Part shown: positions 35,636 through 45,549 of the stretch, one piece after another
Layout of the letters: every line of letters begins with the position of its first letter
How positions within the stretch are numbered: position 1 is the first letter of the stretch
Assembly: GCA_025266875.1 (NCBI GenBank)
Contig: JALLLT010000020.1
Location: forward strand, 682,001-746,000
Reading direction: 5' to 3'
DNA: 64,000 nt
Origin: Fennellomyces sp. T-0311
Lineage: Eukaryota; Mucoromycota; Mucoromycetes; Mucorales; Lichtheimiaceae
Made by a program: the position numbers and the translations under genes
Notes under the pieces: model-generated
Told to the model about the DNA's origin: nothing
What the model saw: only the letters and a program-made list of their open reading frames with translations
The model's database searches: none

Positions 35636-36081
35636 ATGGCTTCTGGTTTCGGTTTGAATGGCGGTAAAACATTTGACTTTATAATTATACGACCACTCGG
35701 AGACACTAATTACGAAAATCAGGCCGTGGCCGATGCTTCCACTTTTGGCAGGAATTCAACAAATGCTATGCTGGCGCCGATTTCCCTCAACAATGCAATG
35801 CTCAACGTGACGATTATATGGAATGCCTCCATCACACCAAAGAGGTACCAATACGCGACAAACGAACGCGAGAGGGTTATTTTCTCCTGAAGAACACATA
35901 TAACTGATCGCGTTTATTTTCTCTCCTTTGCCAGTTTGCACGTGTCGCACATATTAAGGCTGAAGAATTGAAGCAGGCCGAAAAGAAGTCCAAGCTGAAG
36001 GATGCGGCCAATGCTGCAGCCACATCGAACTTGCCTCGATTGAACATTATTGACAACAAGCAGGTTGAAAGTAAAGCATAA
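35636..36081 (+). CDS. NADH:ubiquinone oxidoreductase 15 kDa subunit (NDUFS5-like)
   Basis: Accessory subunit of mitochondrial complex I, in the membrane arm on the intermembrane-space side. Exons 35636-35663 (28 bases), 35723-35844 and 35935-36081 join to 98 residues, the usual length. The middle exon carries a twin CX9C motif, CFHFWQEFNKC and CNAQRDDYMEC, in the order and spacing of the family; it is imported and oxidised by the Mia40 route. The start MASGFGLNGGRG and the segment LHHTKEFARVAHIKAEELKQ also fit NDUFS5. The Lys/Ala-rich tail is fungal-like. Donors GTAAAA and GTACCA, acceptors AATCAG and GCCAG. Unspliced, the ATG frame reads 84 codons of nonsense, so this gene is easily misannotated. 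Confidence 0.93.
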
Positions 36082-36702
36082 CGTGAATAATAAAACGGAT
36101 GGCGATCCATAGACAAAGCACACAGACAGACAAATATACACACAATAGTAAAGACAGGATGTGCGGTTTCAAGTTTGTTGGGTCGACGATAAAGCGGGCC
36201 GTATCCAAGAATTAGTAACTGTGGACGATCAGAATCACCATGACGATGTTGGTTATGTAGCAACGGCCCGAGTCAGAATTAGGCGCCCGCTGTGAAATAA
36301 TCACCCAAAGCGCAGGCGCCAATGCCTTTGTGCTTGAAAAAGTATATGCCTTCATTACCAGGCTAAACATTTCCAGGGTTGTCATTTCCCTCCTCCGTGT
36401 CACCCTTTCTCTTCATCCAGAACGATTAGCGGTAAAGCCCCCTCCTTCGAGCTCGAACGCTAGCACGGCTTCTTTGCTGATTGCATTGTAGTTTCAATCA
36501 TCTATAATCCTTTCCAGGCTTCACACTTGAACAAATCAGGCATTGTCCAGTCTCATCTATAAGAGATTTGCCGAACAACCGCTGCATTGCTCTCCAACTA
36601 TCACTGCTTAATACTCTGCGTAGTTTTTTATTTCTAAAAGGTAAATACATCATGTGCTAGTGCATATGAAAATGCATAACACACATGATATATAGTAAAA
36701 CC
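36082..36702. other. intergenic; possible small exon on the minus strand
   Basis: No accepted gene. On the minus strand, after a TTTAG acceptor near 36364, a 27-codon frame reads PGNEGIYFFKHKGIGACALG then DYFTAGA and a stop near 36281. This could be the last exon of a small spliced gene, but convincing upstream exons were not found. Confidence 0.3.
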
Positions 36703-37360
36703 ATGTATTCTCGATCACCTCCGTTTGGTGGCGGGAAGCGGTCGCTTATCAATCCTCCGACGTACATCGAATACAAGGGCGCCCGGTTCTTGATCGTCGA
36801 TGCGCCCAGCAACAATAATCTGCCGCTGTACATAGAGGTAAGGCTCTTTTTATTGCGCTTGATTCGGAAACAAAGCCCCCCTCATCTATGCATATAAGGA
36901 ATTCAACCGATGGAACGTGAGTGACGTGGTCCGGTGCTGCTACGCCACCTACTCACCGGCATTGTTGGAAGAGAAGGGCATCCAGGTGCATGACTGGGTG
37001 TTTGGCGACGGCGAAGCACCACCGGCCCACATAGTCGAGGCCTGGCTGAATCTGATTGATGCGCGGTTTCCCGAGCAACGGGCGGATGATGCGTCTGCAC
37101 CGTGCATTGCAACCCATTGCGTAGCGGGTTTAGGAAGGTAATCGGATGATTTGCTGCATACACAAAAGACGTGCCCGTTTGACCTTTCCCGATGTAGAGC
37201 ACCGGTATTGGTTGCCATTGCGTTGATTGAGCTGGGAATGCCGGCATTGGATGCTGTTGCGTATATCCGTGAACGACGGCGGGGCGCAATCAACAACAAG
37301 CAGCTCAAGTATATTGAGCTGTACAAGCGACGATCAAAGAGCAAGTGTATCATCAGTTAA
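36703..37360 (+). CDS. PRL-type (PTP4A) protein tyrosine phosphatase, prenylated
   Basis: Small dual-specificity/tyrosine phosphatase of the PRL (PTP4A) family, membrane-anchored by a lipid. Exons 36703-36837, 36899-37137 and 37198-37360 give 178 residues (human PRLs 167-173). The catalytic loop HCVAGLGR (Cys119, Arg125) is followed by AP, with Ala in place of the usual Ser/Thr, a PRL hallmark that slows turnover. The general-acid loop is [12 protein letters not shown] with Asp82. The C-terminus is a polybasic stretch (KRRSKSK) plus the CaaX box CIIS, predicting farnesylation. An ATG 18 bases upstream (36685) is in frame and would add six residues; the internal ATG fits family length better. 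Donors GTAAGG and GTAATC; the second intron splits Arg125's codon. PRLs bind CNNM magnesium transporters in animals; here this is inference. Confidence 0.95.
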
Positions 37361-37477
37361 GAATCTTGTTTTTCTCTTTTCAATTACCATAGAAATAGAA
37401 TGCCCTTCCCTCACACGCCGTCATTTTTTTTCGATTCCCCTTCTTCGCCTATTGTACTTCTTTTTTTTTCTCCCGCA

Positions 37478-38538
37478 ATGCCAACATGCGTAGAATGTGG
37501 TGCAGCAGTCCGGGATCTATATACACAATACAGTAAAGATAATATTCGTTTGACATCATGTGCAAGTAAAAACATACCACTGGTCGAATCGCCTCTCCGT
37601 GCTAATGCCGCGCCAATCTATATAGGAGAAATGCAATCGATTCGCCGACAAGTACATTGAGCATGATTTTGTGATTATATTCATCGACATGTTGCTGCTC
37701 AAGCCTCAAGTGTACCGTCACTTGCTGCTCAATCGCATTACACAGTCGGGAAATGGCATTGAGGTGAGAAGAATAGGAAGAAGTTCGTGTCCGCGCCTAT
37801 ATTTAACTTCTTTAAATAGCCACACGTATCCCGTTTCGCCATATTACTAATACTGTTCGAAGTCTGCAAGTATCGTGTTGTTAATCCCCGGCAAGCGTAG
37901 CGTCTAAATGTAATACGGGCAGATATCAAGTGGTTCCGCCTTGAAACGTACTACGCCGACTACAATTCTACCTTCGCACCGCGCCCACTTTATCATCAGT
38001 ACCTTTATATACTTGCACTATGTGTTTTCGGTAAGCAATAATCCAAATCTAGACACAAAGAACGATAGCGTTTACATGCAGCGGATACAGAGTTTGTAGC
38101 ATTCCATGCGTTCATACGTCTGGCAATTCAGCTTTTATTACCTTGGTCCCGAAACGTTAGGTGCGTTTTTGGTTAAATAAACACATAAAGTTCAGTTTCG
38201 TAACCGTGGGAACTAGGTACAACTACGTTGCTATGGCACTTGTCATATCGAGCTTTGGTAAGATGCTGCTTATATTGATGGTGATATGGGACTACAAGCA
38301 ACTCGAGTACTCTTGGCTGGTCGGATTGATTGTGCTGGCTTCCAATATCGAAGCTTTGTCAGGTACGTCGAAAAGATCTTTGGAACCACGACTCACTGTC
38401 TATAAAGTATATTTAGACATATCCTACCCACGTGTTTTTGTTATAATGCTCATCGGGATCATTGGGAAATTCATGGCGCAATTTGCATTTACGTTTGTGG
38501 ATGGCGTGAACGACCATACCATATGGATTAGCCTTTGA
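37478..38538 (+). CDS. ARV1: ARV1 lipid-homeostasis protein
   Basis: ER/Golgi membrane protein required for sterol and sphingolipid homeostasis and GPI-anchor synthesis. Seven exons: 37478-37561, 37626-37763, 37820-37874, 37923-38030, 38082-38160, 38217-38362 and 38417-38538, giving 243 residues in one frame. The ARV1 homology domain at the N-terminus has the zinc site CVECG...CEKC (Cys4, Cys7, Cys28, Cys31) and LYTQYSKDNIRLTSCEKCN, KYIEHDFVIIFIDMLLLKPQ, VYRHLLLNRI. Hydrophobic spans follow (FAILLILFEVC, LYILALCVF, AMALVISSFGKMLLILMVI, VFVIMLIGIIGKFMAQFAF). Intron 1 (37562-37625) uses a GC donor (TGT|GCAAGT); without it the zinc site is broken by a shift. The intron at 37875-37922 has a weak GTGTTG donor and is the least certain junction. 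Confidence 0.9.
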
Positions 38539-38668
38539 TCCGACCAGCCGGGCATTGAACTGCTGAATAATCTAATCGCTGTGTGTCACAAAATTCGGAC
38601 GGAAATAAAGTCATCATCGGTTTTTTTTCTTTTTCTCTTCCTAGACCAATTTTTTTTCTGGCTAAATA

Positions 38669-39560
38669 ATGAAACACAATGATGATTCGTTATCCACGGT
38701 AAACGCTAATAACCAGCAAACACCCAATCCGATCGACAACGAGTCCGATCAGCGCAGCAATAATGCGGATGTTGAGGATGGTATGGGGGTAGAAGAACGA
38801 ACGGTCGCAGATCAATTGCGAGATGACGACGAAAAGAAAAGCTATGGTCATCGAATCTCAAACTTTCTTGGTACTCCCGCATTTGCCGCAATTATGGTGA
38901 TGGGAGGTGGCACGGCTGTAGCGTTCCAAGCAGGTATATTAGTCGGAAAGCCTTGTGGATATACAAGATGTGTGTGACTCATAACGTAACATGACGGCCC
39001 TAGGATTTAATGCCGCTATGCGAGAAGCTGGTGGTCGATCTTTCTCATCACTAGCAAACTTTCTTATTGGATTGGGTGCAACCATACTAGCATTATCTTT
39101 CGACGTCTTTGTTTTAAAATCACCTCCTCCAAGATACACTCGCTTAAAAGGTAATATATATAAGGAGCAATCAGGTACACAGAAGCTGATCATCCCCAAA
39201 AATGTCACAGAGGCACCATGGTACGCCTGGATAGGTAAATGGAGATAAAGTTATCTAAAGTGAGTGCTTATCAGTCGCAATAGGTGGTATCTTGGGAACA
39301 TATTATGTTATTGTCAATATCTTTCTGGTGACCGTTATGGGAGCTGGAACTGTACTTAGTGTTTTTGTGTGCTCTCAGGTAAACAATGCGAGAAATTACT
39401 TTTCACGGATTGCACTGAAAGGGCAAAATTATAGGTAATTACTGCGTGTTTGATGGATCATTTTTCCATTACGGGCATCACCAAGCGACCATATACCATT
39501 TGGCGAATCCTTGCGTCCTTAGGGCTGATAGGCTGTGTAGCTGTTATCACCATATTTTAG
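38669..39560 (+). CDS. YdcZ-type DMT membrane protein, paralogue A
   Basis: Half-size drug/metabolite transporter of the YdcZ (former DUF606) family; substrate unknown. Five exons: 38669-38933, 39004-39150, 39211-39234, 39284-39378 and 39435-39560, total 218 residues. A polar N-tail of about 65 residues (NNQQTPNPIDNESDQRS) is followed by the domain: GTPAFAAIMVMGGGTAVAFQ, GFNAAMREAGGRSFSSLANF, PPPRYTRLKEAPWYAWIGGI, LGTYYVIVNIFLV and VITACLMDHFSITGI...WRILASLGLIGCVAVI. The APWYAWIGGILGTYYV junction (proline-Trp-Trp/Tyr-Trp-Gly-Gly-x-x-Gly) is diagnostic and appears only after splicing out two introns. One exon is just 24 bases. Exons 2-5 have exactly the same lengths as in paralogue B at 42959, so the pair arose by duplication. 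Confidence 0.9.
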
Positions 39561-42500
39561 GCTTTTATCTAATTCTGGGGACGGGACGAGATTTGCTTCG
39601 TGAGAAAGTATATCCCGATGTAGTACAAGATATAACTAGAAAAGTGATACAATTGTTTTTTATTTGGCTTTCATGTTTTTTAACCTAATATATACATATA
39701 TGTATTCATTCTCATAATTGCTTATATCAATAGTCCTTTTAGTTCGTGGCAGCGAATTATATGCTGGAGAGTAGTGTTTGTTTAGATACTTTGAAGGCAA
39801 TTAAGAAGCAATACGATCAGCGTTGATGCGTTTGGAAGTATAAGACCAGGACTTGAAGTTCGGACGGGCAGACCGGCGGACCGACCGATTGGGACCGAAC
39901 TTGACAGGTTTCCGCCAGAGATATTGGCTCAAATAGAGGTGTCGGAACTGAATGGCTCTGGATGCGGTACCGATCGACTGTCGGGTACCGAACATACTTC
40001 GTAGATCGAGTTGTACATTGAATGATCAATGAAGCTGAATATAGATGATGCATGGAAGGTCAACGATATCAAGTTCAACTATGCCCAAAATGCTTGCGCT
40101 GCCGTTTTGAAGAGGATAATTGCACGTCGTACAAAGCAAAGGGGTGAGACCAATGTAATCCTGTAACGGCCGGTTCTGCTTTTAAACACATGCTTACTTT
40201 GTTTCTCGAAAATATTCATTTCGTTTGTAGGATTCATTGCGACTTTATTATAATCTTGTACCCTCTAATCATGTTCAGCAATAAGCGATCGTAACCTAGA
40301 TCAGTTGCTACGCCCATCGACAACTCCGTCCACTGCACAGTCATACCGGTCAGGTCACCTTTTTTATCCATCCCTGAATTTTCGGGTACGGCCCGAACAG
40401 TGATATTATTGCTACTTTGTCATGGAGCCTGTGGACATTAATCATGCCTGCTCACAGCGCCATGATTCAACTGACTGGAGCAAAATGGTTTTCTGATTTC
40501 CTTCTTCAGGGTCGCCGAACGCCCCTGTAGTTTGTGCCAGGCGATGATTTTGAATGGCCAGTAGAGAAACTTATCACGCGTTATCAGACTATACGTGTCA
40601 TGGCACGTACACAATCACTAACAGAGAAGTATGTAACTTGCTAATATAAAGACCATCGACTTTGTGATAACAGAGGACGCATACCTTGAACGTTTTCAGT
40701 TTGCATTTAATTGGAAGTTCGAAATGCCAATGCAAAAATTACGACTATTGTATAATCTCCATAGTATTCGATTCTTGGATAAGGGCCGACTTAGGATCGC
40801 CGATGGCCGCGGTCCACGCCTGTCACGGGCCTTAGATGTGCTGGATAAAAAAAATGATATCTATCTGCCGATACGTCGGCAATATCTCTTCCTCATGGAA
40901 TACCATTACCACTCGGTTTTCGATGCAATGTTCAATCTCAAGATCTCCAATGCCACCAGACTCATCATCATTCACTTCACTACGTTTGGAAAGCCCATTA
41001 GGCCAAGGCCTTGGGTGATCCACCTTTCCTATTCAAACTCGCCACAAAATTGATACACAAGTCTACGCTCAGAAAAGTAGCATATACCAACATAGATAAG
41101 TTTAATATTGCCAACTTGTGAGCATCAAAGTGATTATGTAAACCGCTCACTGTACTATACACGGAAATAAAACTCGTATATTGTTTGCCCTAATGAAATG
41201 ACTAGAAAAACCAACGGCCTATACCTATTCCAAGCACTATGTAGGACAGGTTACGAATGATTTAGAAAGATCGACCGCTTCAGAACAGGAGGGAACAAGA
41301 GGAGTATCCAAGCGCTGAAACCTCAGCCATTATCATGTTGACAAAAATCCAGAATGAAATTGAGGCAATCCTTGGAAGAAGCAAGGACGAAAACGTATTT
41401 CGCTCGTCAACCCGGCATTTGTCGATGAAGCACCGATAATAAATCAAAAGCAAAGGTCGCTTTGGATACATTGCTCTTGTGATACAGTTTTACAACAAAC
41501 GCTGAAGAAACTTTTCGTGATGTTATTAATAAAAGCGAGAGTTGTATCGAAAAGGAAGTGGACGCAGATAGAGAATACCGTCGTTGAATGACCCAATATG
41601 TTGATTGTGCGGTTGTCGGTATATTATTGTGTTAGAGACAATCAGACAGCCGCCTTCTGAAGATTGACATACAAGCCGTGCTATTATTGAGTTTTAAGAG
41701 AGACAAGAATATATATTTGTCGTGGAAAGGCTATCTTCGAAAATTAAAGAGCATTTTAATTTCTAACCTGGAAGTGTTTTATCGGGACGACCTAAGTATT
41801 CATTCTGTGGTGACAGTACATTGAATTTTGACATCAACTTGTGCGGTGGTAAAAGCAATGACATGGCTTGAATACAAGTGATTTGATTTATCAATAGTCC
41901 ATGCCAATCAATAGTTACAGCTATTGTACTACATGTACAATGGATATTATAATTAAAGGAGAAAAAGAACTGGATGCTAAAGCTTTCTGCTCAAATGATA
42001 GGCTCCAAGACAACCAAACCCGTTAAAATTATCTTAATTTTATACTGCAAATAACCATCAAGGTTGTCCAGCCAGGCCTCGGCTCAAAAGTCTACGGTGA
42101 CACGAAGAAAATAAGTTTTCACAGCTCTTGTTCGACCAAAATAACTTTTTTCGAGATCCATTTTGTGTTACCCACAACGTTTCTTCCTATCTTCTTCCTT
42201 ACCCCTCCAACCTGCCTTTTTTTTCACCTGGTAGATTTTTTTAGAAATGATATCTGTCTTACTATCATTTACACCTTGCACATCTCTACCGCAAGGAAGA
42301 GACCTTATACTTAAAGGAGAGGTTTAATGCTTTCCACAATACATTTTCAACTTTTCGACTATATTCTCTATTGCATTAGTAGCTATGATCTACAATATAG
42401 AGTGTCAAAATTAATAATATAATAGCAACTGCCGATACACGTCCATGTCTTGGTCAAAGACATACTTTCACACATACACTTTGCCTTTTACCATCTCCAT

Positions 42501-42819
42501 TCATACTGAAATGTTTAAGCGGGGCCAATCACGGCAGTTTGCCTGGACCAGATGAAGGAACGTACAACAGACATTCTCAGATACAAATACAATGAATCAG
42601 TTTGTACAGCAGTGTATATCTTTTTTGTGTCTTTCAATGAGGATGCAGCATACAAGCGTAATATCAAATGCTGTTCACTGACCAAAAAATTGAGACGTGT
42701 TGCCATCATTGAGATTACTGGAATCCCAATAATAGTACGTATAGTATTTTTAGTGAGTTCTTGCACATCCGTTTATTGAACGTGCGGAGGTAACTGTTCT
42801 ACTTTAGGCGTTTATGTAA
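39561..42819. other. decayed intergenic DNA between the YdcZ paralogues
   Basis: No accepted gene in 3.3 kb. A 129-codon frame at 40664-41053 (LDKGRLRIADGRGPRLSRAL, DIYLPIRRQYLFLMEYHYHS) is protein-like but unrecognised, and may be a relic. Near 40051 an ATG opens a short Cys-rich tract, CPKCLRCRFEEDNC, that soon stops. These could be exons of one dead gene; nothing confirms it. Confidence 0.35.
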
Positions 42820-42956
42820 TAAAGGTAATTCGGGGAGTTTCTTTTGTGATCAAGTGTGGAGAAAGTGTGTCCCGACGTAGCACAAGATGCGACTAAGAAA
42901 ATAGATACGTTCGTTATTTGAGCTTTATGCCCTTTCCTTTTCTACCTAATATACAG
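42820..42956 (+). pseudogene. 3' tail of a lost third YdcZ copy (relic)
   Basis: Directly upstream of paralogue B, about 130 bases align to the region just after the stop of paralogue A (39560-39695). Shared pieces: AGGC-TTTAT-TAAT, a GAGAAAGT-T-TCCCGA-GTAG block, ACAAGAT..GACTA-AAA, TTATTTG-GCTTT and TTT-CTACCTAATATA. A simple two-copy tandem duplication would not put a downstream sequence upstream of the second gene unless an intermediate copy once existed and lost its coding part. Confidence 0.6.
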
Positions 42957-42958
42957 CA

Positions 42959-43943
42959 ATGCGTTCATTCACTTCTTCCTCTTCCTCTTCTTCTAGTTCT
43001 TTATCAACGACATTCACCGTTCGTGCCAGTGAATCAGAAGTAAACGATAACGAGCAAACGATTAACAGTGGCGCGACAGCAACAACAAACAACCTTCAGA
43101 CTCGGCAAATTCAGGAGGAAGAAAGTATCCACATTGATGTTTCACCGGAACAAGGACCTAAAACAAATATATTCAATGAATCGAACCGTAAACGGATATT
43201 CGAACATCCATTATTTGCAACTCTATTGCTTGTGGGAGCCGGTACGGCCGTAGCGTTTCAATCAGGTTTGAAGGAAAAAAGTATATCCCTGAACGTACAC
43301 GCCTCCCTAATTGAGAGAGTAACCTTAAAGGAATGAATGCTGCCATGAGAGCCGCTGCAGGTCGAGCTTTTTCATCCGTTGTTAATTTCGCGTCAGGAAC
43401 CTTGGGTTGCCTTTTACTATTTGTGCTGGATCTCCTTATTCTCAAGACCCCTCCTCCGCGGCTAAGCCTTCCAAAAGGTATGTGAAGGTCCTGATGGTGA
43501 GAGGATGCGTAGACTAGGTTAGGGTTTAGAGGGAGAATGTTCTGAAGTCTAAAAAACGTATATCCTTCCCCCTTCCAGAGACACCATGGTACTCATGGAT
43601 GGGTGCGTGCAGGTCAACGCATTGTTATGCAGGAATTCCAGACTAACGAGAGATTAGGTGGTATCTTGGGGACTTATTATATTATTATCAATATCTTTTT
43701 AGTGCCTGTCCACGGAGCAGGAACTGTTCTAAGTATATTTGTATGCGCACAGGTACCGCGGATTTAAAAACAGCTGAAAAATTTCTGTATATTTACTATT
43801 TACGTGCATGAAAACAGGTGATAGCAGCTGGAATCATGGACCACTGGGCCCTAACAGGGATAAAGAAGCGACGGTACTCGGTATGGAGAATCCTAGCATC
43901 CTTGGGACTGATAGGGTGCGTCGCTGTAATCACCTTGTTTTAG
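42959..43943 (+). CDS. YdcZ-type DMT membrane protein, paralogue B
   Basis: Exons 42959-43265, 43331-43477, 43579-43602, 43658-43752 and 43818-43943, total 232 residues. The last four exons are 147, 24, 95 and 126 bases, identical to paralogue A. Only the first exon differs: it starts with a run of about 14 serines and threonines (SFTSSSSSSSSSLSTTF) and a polar tail. Domain segments: HPLFATLLLVGAGTAVAFQ, GMNAAMRAAAGRAFSSVVNF, PPPRLSLPKETPWYSWMGGI, LGTYYIIINIFLV and GIMDHWALTGIKKRRYSVWR. Intact and probably functional. Predicted membrane transport protein with one YdcZ domain (about five spans), so it may act as a dimer, as inferred for bacterial relatives. The divergent N-tails suggest different localisation or regulation. 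Confidence 0.9.
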
Positions 43944-44179
43944 AAAAAATAAAGCAATGGGGGTTGTGGAGGGATGCCGGATAACAGGAAAATCGAAAAT
44001 ACATCAGCCAATCGAGAAAGTTCCACATGTTCGGTTTTGTTGTTCATTTGAAGATGTAAAAGTGGACGTACATATTTGGCTGGATCGCGATTATGTATTG
44101 CCAACTCCCTGAATTGCTTATCCCCAAATTTGTACATACAGACAACCCAAAATTCGGCTTAGTTTTTTTCCCGAATGTG

Positions 44180-45549
44180 TTATTCATCTTCAACTTCAAC
44201 TATACGGTTGGTTACAAAGACGGGCGCGTCTGTTGGTTTGCTTCCGCATATTCGCTGGCCATTGTTATCGCGTGGATAGCTGATTTCGCTATTGACAAAC
44301 TTGACTCGATTCGAAGAAGCGTCGTTTTTAGGTTTGGCCTGCACTTGAATGATCGGATAGTGAATGATGCGTGGATGTTGCGCCGCCCCATTACTGCTTT
44401 TTGATCGATCGGTACTTTCGAGTAGAAAGCCTTGCGATTGAATTGTCAGTGATCCTTTTCGTAGCAATTTCGAGTAATCTAGCAATAGTGTAACGTGAGA
44501 AAAAAAAATCAACGCTTGTAACGCATCCAATCAAAATTTCAAGCCGTACGCAAACCACAGGCATTGCAAAGAGTCCTAGCGCCGTCAGGACCTCTGCGCC
44601 ATTCAGGTGTTTCTGTTGTGTGACAGGAATGACATCGCTGACCAGCTGTACTCCGTTTCTATCGTTACAGATTAGTAAAAGCTGCTGTTGAATGGCAACA
44701 AAATGACATACGGCTCTCCGTTTGATCCTCGGCCTGAGACTATCTGAATCGGATCGCGACGAGCGAGTTAATGCAGCCTCCGACTCCTCAGCCTAATTTT
44801 TTCGCAAAAAATAAAGGGGGTGGAGTTCGAATGGGTTTTAGTACCTGAATGACACACAGATCGAGAGAAAGGGTGGGGGGAGAAAGAATGGGGGATTTGA
44901 AATTATACCTCAGTTATCACCGCGCTTCCATTATCAGTCATTCTTGCTGGTCGCTTCTTTTGCTGCTCCTGCAGAGTCCCTAATGATGATAGCAGCTCTC
45001 GTGCTGTCTGTGCTGCTGTGTGCAGTAGGTTCTGTCGATCAATTTCAGATCTCGATTGCTCCCTACACCGATCCAGATTGTTGCAAAGCGTGGTACACTT
45101 GCTGATGATCTATATTGGTTGATAATGATTGCATCGTCAGCTTTTTTTTGTGCTGTTATGGAAACGGGCATTGATATTAAAAATTACATTGGTGATGTCG
45201 TTAATGTTGGTTCCTGGTCGTGGTAGTGGCGTTTCCGTGTCATGTATCGATAAATTATCTACAAGGACGTCCGGCTCGACCGAAGTCGTTTGTGGGTATC
45301 TAATTTTTGGTAATCGTACATCTGATGCGGTGTTGTATGAATCGGATACGGGTGGAAGAAGGACTCGACTATTAGCGATTGCCGAGACTGAATTTCTAAA
45401 GTGTTGAAATGCGCAAAGGTCAGGTCGAATGGCAGAGAAGCTTTTGGAATCAAAAGTCAAAACCAACCGTACAGTGTTTGACCATAAGGGTCGGCAGGTG
45501 GCGGTGGGGCGGTATAAACCTCAAGCTCTTCGCTGGGGCCAGTGCACAG
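44180..45549 (-). CDS. GATA-type zinc-finger transcription factor (18-residue loop), 5' end unresolved
   Basis: Nuclear DNA-binding regulator. The 3' exons are firm: 45109-44909, 44792-44712, 44658-44550 and 44478-44180. The finger spans the third of these: [20 protein letters not shown] then [18 protein letters not shown] across the junction. Spacing is CX2C-X18-CX2C, the loop length of the white-collar (WC-1/WC-2) class of fungal GATA factors. Upstream of it lies a basic segment, [16 protein letters not shown], then a Gln/Glu-rich helix ([20 protein letters not shown]). The tail after the finger is Ser/Asn-rich. Farther 5', an exon ending near 45188 ([15 protein letters not shown]) and one from 45549 ([20 protein letters not shown]) are plausible, but their frames and start were not settled. 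A light-sensing PAS domain could lie in 45550-45900; none was demonstrated. Confidence 0.8.

Noticed and set aside
40664..41053. 129-codon frame as a real gene
   Set aside because: No recognised motif, no clear promoter or neighbouring exons, and it lies in decayed DNA; kept only as a possible relic.
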